From Mycobacterium sp. AZCC_0083 (GTDB lineage Bacteria; Actinomycetota; Actinomycetes; Mycobacteriales; Mycobacteriaceae): a stretch of 64,000 nt of DNA. The DNA is taken from assembly GCF_014202335.1 (NCBI RefSeq), contig NZ_JACHGP010000030.1:1-64000 (forward strand), written 5' to 3'. A program made the translations under genes and the position numbers. Shown in pieces: positions 8,612 through 17,575 of this stretch. Under the pieces are notes generated by a model. That model was not told where the DNA came from and searched no databases. It was given only the letters and a program-made list of their open reading frames with translations. Within the stretch, counting starts at the first letter, position 1. Each line of letters begins with the position of its first letter.

Positions 8612-8845
8612 TCAGGCATGTCGCGCTGCTTCGTGAACGAGTTGTACGCGCGAGGTCAGGCCGAGTTTGGTGTAGACGGGCGACAAGACCGCGCCTTCGG
8701 CCCACGCTTTTTCAAAGTCCTGTTTGCTCAACGCATCTCGCGCGGATGCCACCGCGGCGTCGCAGCCCTAATCGCTCCAGTTCACCGGCACCGCGTCAAT
8801 CTCGCTCATGCAAGCCAGCCTGCGGTCACCGCGAGCAGCGAACAT
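8612..8845 (-). pseudogene. Deleted remnant of a cyclase/ATPase/LuxR regulator
   Basis: On the minus strand the extreme N-terminus is recognisable: RRLACMSEIDAVPVNWSD, matching the starts of the two intact regulators and followed at once by a stop. About 30 codons on, a second piece reads DALSKQDFEKAWAEGAVLS and then VYTKLGLTSRVQLVHEAARH, the exact C-terminus of the family. More than 1,000 codons in between (cyclase, ATPase, most of the HTH) are gone. This is therefore a gene collapsed by at least two internal deletions. Confidence 0.75.
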
Positions 8846-8900
8846 CGGCACAACCGCGTACAAAGCTGGCACAACCCGTCGTATATACGACCCCGCTCTC

Positions 8901-8929
8901 GGTAAATCTGCGCGGTTCGGCCGATGGTC
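8901..8929 (+). promoter_or_regulatory. Recurrent upstream element, class B (FAD enzyme gene)
   Basis: GGTAAATCTGCGCGGTTCGG followed by CCGATGG, about 70 bp upstream of the FAD enzyme ATG. It closely resembles the elements before both LuxR regulators (AATCTACGCGGTTC). Confidence 0.45.
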
Positions 8930-8999
8930 GAAAGCCCGCGCCGCCCGATGCTCGATACAACCGACCCCAACGCGGACCAATCAAGATCGGAGGCCGACA

Positions 9000-10385
9000 A
9001 TGGCCAAGCTAGGTGAACACGCGGTCGTTCTCGGAGCCAGCATGGGTGGTCTGCTGGCGACGCGGACCCTGGCCGACTTCTACAAGACGGTCACCTTGGT
9101 AGAGCGCGACGAATTGCCCGGGATCGCCGCCAATCGGCGCGGGGTGCCCCAGGGGCGCCACAGCCATCTACTGCTCAGTCGGGGCTCCCAGATCTTGGAT
9201 GAACTCTTCCCCGGGATCCTCGACGACCTCGTCGCCGCGGGAACCCCGACTCTCGGTAGCGACGACGATCTGTCCAAGATGTACATGAGCTATGGCGGAC
9301 ACATATTTCCGCGCTCAGGTCAATTCAACGACATCCAGCTCTTCCTACCGAGCAGACCATTGTTGGAGTCCCACGTTCGGCGACGGCTGCGAGCCGTTGC
9401 GAACGTTGCAATCCTGCAGAACCACGATGTCGTCGAACCGACGTCGACCCCGACGCGCGACCGCATCACCGGTGCAGTCGTGCGGGCGCGCGCCGACGGA
9501 AACGAACGGGTGTTGCACGCGGATCTGGTCGTGGATGCGATGGGCCGGGGAGCACACACACCGGCGTTTCTCGAGGGCCTCGGCTGTGGCCGTCCGGTCG
9601 AAGACCATCTTGACGTGCGGTTGGCGTACTCCAGTGGGCTGCTGCGGCTTCCGCCCGGGACGCTCAACGAAACGATGGTGGTCATCGGTCCCGTCCCCGG
9701 ACGCCCCACCGGGATGGTGCTATTCAAAAACGAGAACGACACCGCGACATTCACCGTTTTCGGAATGATGGGCCGCAAACCGGGCGACGAGCTCGCTTCG
9801 ATGCTCACATTCGCTGAAGAGTTCGCCCCCGCGCATGTGCTGGCGGCGATACGCGACAGCGAACCGCTCGGTGAGGTAGCCCGCTACCGCATGCCGTCAA
9901 GTCAGTGGCGGCGCTACGACAAGATGCGGCGGTTCCCGGCCGGTCTGCTGGTCCTGGGCGACGCGATCTGCAGCTTCAATCCCATTTACGGCCAGGGAAT
10001 GACGGTGGCGGCACTCGAAACGCTGGCACTGCAACGGTGTTTACGCCGCGGCACCGACGGCCTGGCGCGACGCTATTTCCGCGCCACCGCCAAAGTCGTC
10101 GGCGTCGCCTGGCGGTTGGCCACCGGCGCGGACCTCAGCCTGCCCGAACTCGAGGGACCCCGGCCACTGCCGGTCCGTATCGCCAACACGTACGTGGATC
10201 GAGTGCTGGCCGCCGCTGAGTCCGACACCGCGGTGGCCGAACAATTCGCAAAGGTGATTGGCTTCCTGGACCCACCGACACGCCTGTTTCACCCCGCACT
10301 CATCGCCCGCGTCGCCACCATCAACCTCCGCCGGCAGCGAAGCGATCACACAAGCATGCAAAGCGCAGCTATGGCGTTGCAGTGA
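9000..10385 (+). CDS. FAD-dependent monooxygenase/oxidoreductase (aromatic hydroxylase-like)
   Basis: A 461-residue flavoprotein. The N-terminus has a dinucleotide-binding motif, VVLGASMGGLLATRTLA, ending in the ribose-binding acid VERDE. The second FAD signature is LVLGDAICSFNPIYGQGMTVA near residue 320. This pattern belongs to the PHBH-like monooxygenases and related halogenases; the GxGxxG loop reads GASMGG. GGAGG lies six bases before the ATG. It is divergent from the decayed LuxR remnant and carries the class B element upstream. The substrate is unknown. Confidence 0.78.
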   Translation: MAKLGEHAVVLGASMGGLLATRTLADFYKTVTLVERDELPGIAANRRGVPQGRHSHLLLSRGSQILDELFPGILDDLVAAGTPTLGSDDDLSKMYMSYGGHIFPRSGQFNDIQLFLPSRPLLESHVRRRLRAVANVAILQNHDVVEPTSTPTRDRITGAVVRARADGNERVLHADLVVDAMGRGAHTPAFLEGLGCGRPVEDHLDVRLAYSSGLLRLPPGTLNETMVVIGPVPGRPTGMVLFKNENDTATFTVFGMMGRKPGDELASMLTFAEEFAPAHVLAAIRDSEPLGEVARYRMPSSQWRRYDKMRRFPAGLLVLGDAICSFNPIYGQGMTVAALETLALQRCLRRGTDGLARRYFRATAKVVGVAWRLATGADLSLPELEGPRPLPVRIANTYVDRVLAAAESDTAVAEQFAKVIGFLDPPTRLFHPALIARVATINLRRQRSDHTSMQSAAMALQ

Positions 10386-10549
10386 TGATTGGCAAGCGGC
10401 ACCAGCAAGTCCCGGAATTCGGGCCGCAAGACGAAACCCGTAGCAACGGCCACCTGAAGCAGAGACAGGCACCGAACTAGTCTGTAGGCGCCGCGACTGA
10501 TGCGGCGCGAGCTGATTTTCTTGGACTTGCTGAGCGGAGCACCATTCTC

Positions 10550-11386
10550 ATGAACGCTGTTGCGGCGCTTCATAACGCTGCTCGACGATATTGCCTCGAT
10601 CAGATCGCCCACTGGCAGCAGGCCTACGCAGAGTTGAGTGCCGCCGGTAAGGACCAAACCAGCGAGCCCAGCGGTGGTGGCTCCGACACCGAGAAAGCCT
10701 ACGGCCTGTTTCCCCGCTATCACGTGCTCCAAGCGATCCTGTCAGAGGTAGAACGGTCCGTCCCAACGGATTTCGACTCTATCGACACCGCCCGGATGTG
10801 GCTGGCTAGGGCCGCAGAGACCGCCCAGAACCCCTTCACCGTAAATCCTAACCACCCCACCGAGGAACGGGCGATGGCCGAGGAGCGCGACGCGTTCGTG
10901 CACTTCGTGGACCACTCTGACGAAGACGATTGGTGGCGAAGCCCACCACTGCCGTATCGGCGTGTCCTGCAAAACGAGGAAGCCGACGCACACTACCAAG
11001 ACTTCTGCAAACGATGGGGCCAATGGTATGGCGCCAACGATCAGCGACACGAAGACCAGTGCCTCACCCTGCACACAGACTGGGTTGATGTCCAGCCCGG
11101 ACACGAACAAGCCATCCAATCCATGCTTTCCCCGCGCGTCACCAGGCTCATCGAGATCCGCGAGTACGGCGACAGCTACGAGCTAGACCTACAAGCTGTG
11201 TCCTTTTCCTACGACGGCGCTGAAGGATACTGGTTCGTCGACGACCTCGACTGGATGATTTACGCCTCGCACGAGTCTTCAATCACCTTCGGCGGCGACT
11301 GGCTCATCCAAGCCGTACGGAACTCCACCCCCGACATCGGAAAATACGTCTATCTCGGCTGGGAGCGTCCCCCCAGCAAAATGTAG
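10550..11386 (+). CDS. Hypothetical protein, 278 residues
   Basis: Not recognised. The product is acidic, aromatic-rich and has no signal peptide or membrane segment. Residues 30-50 are a low-complexity linker (KDQTSEPSGGGSD). The C-terminal part (EGYWFVDDLDWMIYASHESS, then FGGDWLIQAV) has the feel of small bacterial SMI1/immunity-type folds, but this is an impression only. The DNA is somewhat less GC-rich than that of the neighbours, consistent with recent acquisition. It lies tail-to-tail with the duplicated response regulator. Confidence 0.55.
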   Translation: MNAVAALHNAARRYCLDQIAHWQQAYAELSAAGKDQTSEPSGGGSDTEKAYGLFPRYHVLQAILSEVERSVPTDFDSIDTARMWLARAAETAQNPFTVNPNHPTEERAMAEERDAFVHFVDHSDEDDWWRSPPLPYRRVLQNEEADAHYQDFCKRWGQWYGANDQRHEDQCLTLHTDWVDVQPGHEQAIQSMLSPRVTRLIEIREYGDSYELDLQAVSFSYDGAEGYWFVDDLDWMIYASHESSITFGGDWLIQAVRNSTPDIGKYVYLGWERPPSKM

Positions 11387-11432
11387 CGACTTGACGACAA
11401 ACCAGACAGTCGGTCACCAAAGTGGGCCCATG

Positions 11433-12101
11433 TTAGGTATCCAGCCGAAAACCGAAGCCGCGCACCGTCTGCAGCGGCAGGCCGGCGAGCTTGGCCCGAA
11501 GCTGGCCGATGAAGAAGTCCAACGACCGGGACCGGCCGACCACGGGGGTGCCCCACACCTCGAACATGAGTTCTTCGCGACTGACCGCTTCACCCGGCCG
11601 TGCGGCCAGGGTGGCGAGGATCTGGAACTCGGTTCGGGTGAGAGTCTGCGGGGCTCCCGCCACGGTGACTTCCCGGCGCTCGCGGTCGATGGTGACCGGC
11701 CCCGCAACCACCGGGCCGGCTGGGGTAGGGGCGATGCCACCGGCGACACGACGCACGCGTCGCATGACGGCGTCAATGCGCGCGAGCAGCACCGCTTTTC
11801 GGACGGGCTTGATCAGGTAGTCGTCGGCGCCGGCCCGCAGGCCTAGCACCACCGCGCCGTCGCTGTCTCGGCCGGTCATGATGATCACCGGCACCGCCGA
11901 TGCGCGCCGCAGAGTGCGCAGCACGTCCAGGCCGTCGATGTCGGGCAGTCCTAAGTCCAGCAAGACGAGATCGCAGCCCTTGACGCGATGCAGCGCGTCG
12001 GCGCCGCGGCCGACTTGGATGACCGACGCGCCGGCGTGGCCGAGAAGTTCGGCCAGCGCCGACGCGATCCCCTCGTCATCCTCCACAAGCAGCACCTGCA
12101 T
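11433..12101 (-). CDS. Orphan OmpR-type response regulator, paralogue of the one at 1957-2622
   Basis: A 222-residue regulator nearly identical in order and motifs to the regulator in the left-edge operon: MQVLLVEDDEG, Asp49 in VLLDLGLPD, DDYLIKPV and the SRSLDFFIGQLRAKL winged helix. Similarity also covers the bases before the start (GCATCAGCGCC) and extends just past the stop to a preserved ATGGG where the kinase would begin. The reading then fails after five codons, so the kinase is missing. The receiver and DNA-binding motifs are complete, so it could be driven by the kinase at 579-1955 or compete for its targets. Confidence 0.9.
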   Translation of the reverse strand: MQVLLVEDDEGIASALAELLGHAGASVIQVGRGADALHRVKGCDLVLLDLGLPDIDGLDVLRTLRRASAVPVIIMTGRDSDGAVVLGLRAGADDYLIKPVRKAVLLARIDAVMRRVRRVAGGIAPTPAGPVVAGPVTIDRERREVTVAGAPQTLTRTEFQILATLAARPGEAVSREELMFEVWGTPVVGRSRSLDFFIGQLRAKLAGLPLQTVRGFGFRLDT

Positions 12102-12198
12102 GGCGCTGATGCGTGAACCGGTGCTGACATACCGGTACAACCCATCGCCGCCGACAAGGCCGAGACCCTTCGCAGAAATTGTCTCCATAATCGTGTCG

Positions 12199-12402
12199 CT
12201 ACTTCGTTCGGTGAGGGACGCCGGTGAGCGCGAGCGCGGCGGCACGCCGAGGCGCGTCGCAGGGCATCGGGCGACGCGCGCGCCTTCGACCGTTCTGGGC
12301 GGCCACGACGTCGTCCTGGGCAACGTTTTCGCGGGGAAAGTTGGTCAGGAGCCCGGCATGAATGACACTCGGGGCGTCGGTGTGGACCGTGTCGACGCTC
12401 AT
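12199..12402 (-). pseudogene. Short ORF with a typical local leader, probable gene remnant
   Basis: A 67-codon frame starts at MSVDTVHTDAPSVIHAG behind a good GAGGAGG ribosome site and the same leader (GAGTCGAC box plus class B element) as the DinB/SCP2 gene at 18.1 kb. The N-terminal HTD-containing start resembles the truncated start at 22600 (TIHTDHSGD). The rest is Arg-rich and matches nothing I recognise, and another frame looks equally plausible from about codon 22. It is best read as the 5' end of a gene whose body has been lost or frameshifted. Confidence 0.4.
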
Positions 12403-12458
12403 GGGTAGGCCTCCTCGGGTCTTCATGAGTCGACTATCTGTTCTCGGGTACCGAAGAC

Positions 12459-12487
12459 CATCGGCCAGAACGCGCATATCCGCGGGT
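12459..12487 (-). promoter_or_regulatory. Recurrent upstream element, class B
   Basis: Leftward-reading GCGGATATGCGCGTTCTGGC followed by CGATGG. About 60 bp of this region, including the GAGTCGACTAT box at 12427-12437, is shared with 17888-17947. Confidence 0.45.
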
Positions 12488-12630
12488 CGTGGGGTCGTAT
12501 GTGTGCCTATCCGCCGACGTGAGACGCCATCGAATCCCTCGACAAGAGCGGCCGACCAGCCGTGATCGACACAAAAACCCCGTGCGCCGCGGAGTCGGAT
12601 TGTGCGACAGCCCCGTCCGGGCTGCCGCCG

Positions 12631-13998
12631 CTATGCTCCGGCGGGCGGGATGTTGTGGTTGAAGCGGAAGAGGTTGTGCGGGTCGTAGCGCCGCTTCGCC
12701 TGCCGCAGCCGCTCGAAGTTCGCCACTCCATAGGCCGCGCGCACGCGTTCGATTGGTTCATCCGGAGCCCCGTAGTTGAGGTAGCCACCGCCGCTCGACG
12801 AGCGCGTCTCGAGCGTGGCGGCCGCGCGCCGCGCCCAGGCGATGTGGGCGGCGTCCGTGGCCGCGTCCTCCCACGTGGCCAGTGCGCTTACGTTGAAGGA
12901 CTCCTTCCTGCGGCTGAACGCGGTGGCTTCGGGGGGCACGCGTAGCGCGGCGCCGTGCATCTGCTCGATTAGCACGAAGTCCCAGCCATCCTGCGGGTGA
13001 GCGAGGTAGTGGTCGACGATTTCGTCGATCAGGTTGTCGGGCAACGAGTCGACGAAGTGGCTCTTCCAGTAGTGGCGTAGCCCGAACGGCAGGTCGCCCG
13101 ACATCACCTGGATCTGTAGGTAGCTCGTCAGGCCGAGGCCGTCGCGGAGTACCGGCAGGGTGTGCCGCAGCGGGCGGACGGCTCCCTCGGCGGCCTCGGC
13201 GTCGCCGGCGAAACAGACCGTGATGAACGCGGCTCCCTCGGGCACCGTCTCATGATCTAAGTAACACATCAGGGTTAGTTCGTCGGGCGCCGATGCCATC
13301 ACGTCACGGAACAGCCGGACCGCGTCGCGCATGTGCGGCCGCGCGTAGGTAACGATCCCGCCCCAGACGGCGGGCAGCGGGTGCACTGCGAATTCGAATT
13401 CGGTCACGACGCCGAAGTTGCCCCCGCCGCCGCGCAGCGCCCAGAATAGCTCGGGCTCAGCCGTTTCCGAGGCAGTCACCACGCTGCCGTCGGCGAGTGC
13501 GACTTGGGCCGAGACGAGGTTGTCCAGAGTCAGCCCGTGCAGGCCCATCAGGTGGCCGAAACCTCCGCCAAGGGTCAGGCCCGCGACACCCGTCGTGTCA
13601 TAGGTGCCGCCGGGCATCGCCAGCCGATGTGCGGCGCTGAGCGCGTCGACACTGCGCCACGTCGCTCCACCGCCCGCTCTGAGGCGCAGCGACTCGGGAT
13701 CGACCTCTACACCGCCCAGCAGCCGCAGATCGATCACGAGACCGTCGTCGCAGACCGAGTGGCCGGCCACGCTGTGGCCGCCGCCGCGGATCGCCGCCGG
13801 GAGACCCTCGTTCTGCGCCCAGGCGACCGCCGCGGCGACGTCGTCGCTGTCGGCACAGCACGCGATCACAACAGGGTGGCGATCGGTCATCCCGTTGAAC
13901 GTCGTGCGCGCGACGTCATAGGCAGGGTGGTCGCGGACCAGCACGGGGCCACGCAGCGCACGCTGCAGCCGTTCCATCGGCGGCGACATCCCCCTCAT
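12631..13998 (-). CDS. FAD-linked oxidase, berberine-bridge-enzyme family
   Basis: A 455-residue flavoprotein with a PCMH-type FAD domain. IRGGGHSVAGHS near residue 73 carries the His that usually holds FAD covalently, and GGTYDTTGVAGLTLGGGFGHL follows. The substrate domain comes next, and the C-terminal BBE segment (YLNYG, RLRQAKRRYDPHNLFRFNHNI) is intact. Enzymes of this family oxidise carbohydrates, alkaloids or polyketides using O2. No secretion signal is seen, so it acts in the cytoplasm. Two further Met codons lie within the first eight residues, so the exact start is uncertain. Confidence 0.85.
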   Translation of the reverse strand: MRGMSPPMERLQRALRGPVLVRDHPAYDVARTTFNGMTDRHPVVIACCADSDDVAAAVAWAQNEGLPAAIRGGGHSVAGHSVCDDGLVIDLRLLGGVEVDPESLRLRAGGGATWRSVDALSAAHRLAMPGGTYDTTGVAGLTLGGGFGHLMGLHGLTLDNLVSAQVALADGSVVTASETAEPELFWALRGGGGNFGVVTEFEFAVHPLPAVWGGIVTYARPHMRDAVRLFRDVMASAPDELTLMCYLDHETVPEGAAFITVCFAGDAEAAEGAVRPLRHTLPVLRDGLGLTSYLQIQVMSGDLPFGLRHYWKSHFVDSLPDNLIDEIVDHYLAHPQDGWDFVLIEQMHGAALRVPPEATAFSRRKESFNVSALATWEDAATDAAHIAWARRAAATLETRSSSGGGYLNYGAPDEPIERVRAAYGVANFERLRQAKRRYDPHNLFRFNHNIPPAGA

Positions 13999-14212
13999 CG
14001 GCCCACCCTACGATGCCGAGTTCGCGCGCGCCCGCTGGTGTTGTACGAGTGCCCAATGCCTCCGATCAAGTGAGGAGATTTACTCGGTTTCCCGGCCAGA
14101 CGACGAGAGGTTGAACATGCCGGTGTATCCGTGTGGGACTTCGAGGCTGGCAATGAAACACGCGGCTGGATCTTCCCGGACGTGCCCGCGCCAATGGCAC
14201 AACTCACCCACA

Positions 14213-14992
14213 TCAACCGCCTGCCGAACACCTGCGCTCACAACACTGTTCGGCATCGCCACACCCTGAGATTGCCTTGTGACGCGTCAGCCACTCGTTC
14301 ATCAGATCGACCGCCTCGTTGAAGGGACGGTCCCAATAGCCCATCACCAGTCCGTCTGCTTTCGTCCCGTCGCGGTCACGTGGGGGCCCGCTCATGATCC
14401 GCCACAGCCGGTTGGCGAGCGTACGACGGCGTCCGGGCGGCGTGTAGCGAAAGCCGACGAGAAGTGCCGGGTCTCCGGCATCGCCGTCCTTGACGGCCGC
14501 GGCAAATGTCTTCGCTGGCGCCACGATGGCGTCCTCGGGGTTCGCCGATGTTGCGACAAGCATGAACTTGTCGATCTCGTGCCATTCGTAGCGGCGAGGT
14601 TTTCTTAGTCTGTCGTTGACCGCGAACCCGCTGCGCGACAATCGAAGCCACCAGTCCCCGCGGGCGCTCCTGCCGCCTAGAACAGCGACTCGGACGGTGA
14701 AGTAACCAAGCACCAGGGGTCCGGGAGTCAAGACAACGAGGAGGACGGCGACAAGGGGCCACATCGCCGAAGGATCCTCAAGAGCCGAAGGATCCCCAAG
14801 AGATGGGATCACTCCGAAGCCTGCGAACATGAGAAGTTGATTCACCGCGAGGAATGGCAACCATCCAAAAATGACGGTGAACATGCCGAGCAAGATGGTC
14901 GCGAAGATCCAGCCAAATCGCCTTTGCGCAGCCGGGTAGGACACCACCAGCTCCTGTTCCCCGCTGGCGTCTCGGCTGAACAGTGTGGTCAC
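14213..14992 (-). CDS. Membrane protein with PH-like C-terminal domain
   Basis: A 259-residue protein. The GTG at 14992 (VTTLFSRDA) was chosen because AAAGGGGG stands about eight bases before it. Two hydrophobic segments (FATILLGMFTVIFGWLPFLA and a second around LVAVLLVVLTPGPLVLGY) are followed by a soluble part, GDWWLRLSRSGFAVNDRLR then YEWHEIDKF, like bacterial PH/DUF304 domains. Function unknown. A class A element lies 79 bp upstream of the start. Confidence 0.6.
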   Translation of the reverse strand: MTTLFSRDASGEQELVVSYPAAQRRFGWIFATILLGMFTVIFGWLPFLAVNQLLMFAGFGVIPSLGDPSALEDPSAMWPLVAVLLVVLTPGPLVLGYFTVRVAVLGGRSARGDWWLRLSRSGFAVNDRLRKPRRYEWHEIDKFMLVATSANPEDAIVAPAKTFAAAVKDGDAGDPALLVGFRYTPPGRRRTLANRLWRIMSGPPRDRDGTKADGLVMGYWDRPFNEAVDLMNEWLTRHKAISGCGDAEQCCERRCSAGG

Positions 14993-15302
14993 CGTATGGC
15001 CCCCTTTACCTGTGGTGTGTCCATGATCGCCGGGACCGTGGCCGACACGGAATAGGGCCAATCATTAGCACGGAATTCCTTTCGCAATTCACAGATTCAC
15101 GTGCGTTAGGTCATCGTCACGATCAGACCCCGGAGCAGTCGGTTACGGTGGCGCGCCTGTCGAATATCCGGCCTGCGCAATGGTGTTTAGCGGTCGGATC
15201 GTCGAGGATAGGTCGAGAGACTGCAGTTCGACCAGCTGCACTCTCGTGGGCTGACCTCCGATGCGCTCCCGCTATTGGAGGTCGCCCCCAAGTTCCGATC
15301 AA
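14993..15302. other. Intergenic stretch
   Basis: About 310 bp holding the promoter side of the leftward PH-like membrane gene, including the class A element at 15072-15103. Nothing coding was recognised in it. Confidence 0.5.
15072..15103 (-). promoter_or_regulatory. Recurrent upstream element, class A
   Basis: Leftward-reading GTGAATCTGTGAATTGCGAA then AGGAATTCCG, ending about 79 bp before the GTG start at 14992. Confidence 0.45.
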
Positions 15303-15968
15303 TCAGTGCTGTTGGTTCCAGAAGCCGATGAATGCGGCACCCCACCAACAGATCTGGGAGAGTAGGCCCGAGGCGGCGCCCCACGCGCCGTCCAACCGGC
15401 TTATCCGCCATTGGGAGGTGGCCGCGATACGCCTGCTCAGGAAGCGCACCTGCAGTCCGTTGACGGTCAGCACCAGCACCAACGCGAGCTTGATGATTGT
15501 GATCGTTGAGTTCAGATCAGGCTTCAGCAGAAGACCGCTAAAGACAAGGCCCACGAGGCCCAGCCAGATAAGCGGTTGCAGACGTTCGGCGCTGGCGCCG
15601 ACTTCACGGAGGCTACACCTGCGGGCCAGCCACAGTATTGCGTGATAGTCGGCGACCAACACCGCACCGAGTCCCACTACCAGGCTGCTCAGGTGAACAA
15701 AAAGCACCGCCATGCGCACCACGGGATCGATCTGCACGTGAAGCGAAACCCACAATCCCGCGGCGAGCACCATCGACGCCGCGATGGCGGCACCACCGGT
15801 TATCAGGCGCGCATCGACCGGAACTCTGTCCCTCGACGGGCAGCCTAGCTCGCCCGAATCGCAGCCCTCAGCCAAATCCACCGCCACACACCGCTTTCCT
15901 TCGGAATCCAGATCGACCGCGTATCCCGACACCTCACGCGCACGTATGCGCTTGCTCCAGATCTTCAC
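15303..15968 (-). CDS. Polytopic membrane protein of unknown function
   Basis: A 221-residue protein starting at GTG with a strong GAGGAGGAG ribosome site. After about 55 polar residues (several Cys and acidic residues) come four or five membrane helices, e.g. AAIAASMVLAAGLWVSLHV, LFVHLSSLVVGLGAVLVADY and ITIIKLALVLVLTVNGLQV. The helix HLSSLVVGLGAV-ADYHAILW has His at both ends, a possible metal or haem ligand pair, but this is speculation. It carries a class A element 79 bp upstream. Confidence 0.6.
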   Translation of the reverse strand: MKIWSKRIRAREVSGYAVDLDSEGKRCVAVDLAEGCDSGELGCPSRDRVPVDARLITGGAAIAASMVLAAGLWVSLHVQIDPVVRMAVLFVHLSSLVVGLGAVLVADYHAILWLARRCSLREVGASAERLQPLIWLGLVGLVFSGLLLKPDLNSTITIIKLALVLVLTVNGLQVRFLSRRIAATSQWRISRLDGAWGAASGLLSQICWWGAAFIGFWNQQH

Positions 15969-16047
15969 GGGACTCCTCCTCTTGCCTCGGGTTCAGCCAT
16001 GATCTGAGTGACGCGGCAGGGCGGGAAAGCGGAATCGGTCATATCGT

Positions 16048-16077
16048 GGTGTTTCCTTGCACAATCCAGAGATTCGG
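16048..16077 (-). promoter_or_regulatory. Recurrent upstream element, class A
   Basis: Leftward-reading CGAATCTCTGGATTGTGCAA then GGAAACACC, ending 79 bp before the GTG start at 15968: the same spacing as for the gene at 14992. Confidence 0.5.
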
Positions 16078-16224
16078 CTATGGCCCGTCCCCGCAAGGGG
16101 CGGTTTCTCGTTTCGCGAGCCCCGTAGATGCTGTCCCGATGGGGCAATGGTTGCGTGCGGAACTTGACGGCTAACCTCACGCGGTGGATCCCATATCGGT
16201 CGCTACTTCACCAGGGCAGCAGCA

Positions 16225-17454
16225 CTAGTGTGCCGCGAGTTCCTCGCGTACCTCGGCGATCGCCGAGGCGAAGCGATCGCGCTCATCGGCGCGCGGCGCG
16301 ACGATCCGCAACGCGTCGGGGTGCACACCGTGGGCGACACTGAGCACGCGCACGCCGATGCGGTGACGCGCAAACACCGCCGCGACGTCCTCGGAGCGGG
16401 TACAGAACGCGTACTGGAAGTGGACGTTGGTGTTGCATCGCGGATCCAGACCCTCGACGTCGGAGAGCATCTGGGCCAGCCACGCGCTGTCGGCGTGCAT
16501 CCATGCCCGCGAGTGTGTGGACCAGTGAAAGTCGCGTACCGCGGCGCACGCGGCATGGACGTCGACACCGGACAGACCCCAGTTCTCCTGCTTGCCGAAG
16601 AGCCGTTTGAGTCTCTCGTGATCGGCACACCAGGCAATTCCCGCTCGCATCGCGGCGATGCCGTAGAACTTCGACGTCGAGCGCAGCACAACGAGATTGG
16701 GAACATCACAACCCAGCGTCGACCATCTGATCGGCTCCGCGGTGAAGTTGACGTAGGACTCGTCGACAACCAGCGTCGCGGCGGGGTGAGCATCGGCCGC
16801 GGCGACCAGAAGCTTGGGATCAACGACCGTGCCGGTCGGATTGTGCGGATTGGAGATGATGACCAACCCACCCTGGTCGAGTGCCGCGTCGACCTGTTCC
16901 ACCGAGGGAATCTGCTCACCGGCCAGACTGAACCCGCGGCCGGGAAAGGCCTTGAGGTAATCGGTGTAGGCAGGCAGCGGCACGTGAACATCGGCGGGGT
17001 CGAGCTCGCGGCCCATGGCCCAGATGAACTCGCTGGCTCCGCGGCCGGCGATCATCGCGCCGTCTCGTATGCCGGTCGCCCACCGGTACAGGTCGACGAG
17101 GCGCTCTGCAGCGTCGTAGGGGTGCAACAGGATATCGGCGGGGGAGATGGAGTGCAGCGCGCCGATCGCCGCCGGCGCCGGGCCGTAACGGTTTACGCAC
17201 GTGCTCAAGTCCATGTCGACGCCGCGGCTGGGGTCTCCGCCTTGGGCTCCGAAGCCGGCCTCATCGATTCGGACCTGATCGCATGCGGGTGGCCGGTCCT
17301 TGACGCGACCGTCCAAGCGACCGCACGCCGCGGTGGTAGGCGATGCGAGGGTCGTTGGCAGATCCGCGGCGCGCGCGAGTATTTCGCGTTGGCGACGCAT
17401 CTCGATCGCCCGGTACGGCAGCGCATATCGTTGTGTGGCAGGGAAGTACGGCAT
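16225..17454 (-). CDS. PLP-dependent class I/II aminotransferase (HisC/CobC-like)
   Basis: A fold-type I enzyme of up to 409 residues. Recognisable motifs are GRGASEFIWAMG (cofactor phosphate loop), NPHNPTGTVVDP, VVDESYVNF (Asp to the pyridine nitrogen), STSKFYGIAAMRAG (the PLP Lys) and LRIVAPR (substrate carboxylate Arg). The core begins at about residue 66 with FGAQGGDPSRGVDMDLSTCV, as in threonine-phosphate decarboxylases and histidinol-phosphate aminotransferases. The first 60 residues are unusual and the true start may be the Met at residue 19. The neighbours give no pathway, so the substrate is open. Confidence 0.8.
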   Translation of the reverse strand: MPYFPATQRYALPYRAIEMRRQREILARAADLPTTLASPTTAACGRLDGRVKDRPPACDQVRIDEAGFGAQGGDPSRGVDMDLSTCVNRYGPAPAAIGALHSISPADILLHPYDAAERLVDLYRWATGIRDGAMIAGRGASEFIWAMGRELDPADVHVPLPAYTDYLKAFPGRGFSLAGEQIPSVEQVDAALDQGGLVIISNPHNPTGTVVDPKLLVAAADAHPAATLVVDESYVNFTAEPIRWSTLGCDVPNLVVLRSTSKFYGIAAMRAGIAWCADHERLKRLFGKQENWGLSGVDVHAACAAVRDFHWSTHSRAWMHADSAWLAQMLSDVEGLDPRCNTNVHFQYAFCTRSEDVAAVFARHRIGVRVLSVAHGVHPDALRIVAPRADERDRFASAIAEVREELAAH

Positions 17455-17575
17455 TCAAATCATCTACTTGTTCGTATGTTCGTGAGACAGACCGATACGT
17501 GATGGGAGAGTGAACACGGCACCTACGATTCCGCGACGCTTCAGCCGCTCACCGTGAGCAACGCGGATGCGACGA

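Noticed and set aside
14080..14262. A 60-codon leftward frame between the FAD oxidase and the PH-like membrane gene
   Set aside because: No ribosome site, no recognisable motif, and it overlaps the 3' end of the membrane gene; could not be supported.
16228..17502. A 424-codon rightward frame opposite the aminotransferase
   Set aside because: Every PLP-enzyme motif is on the minus strand; the opposite frame shows none.
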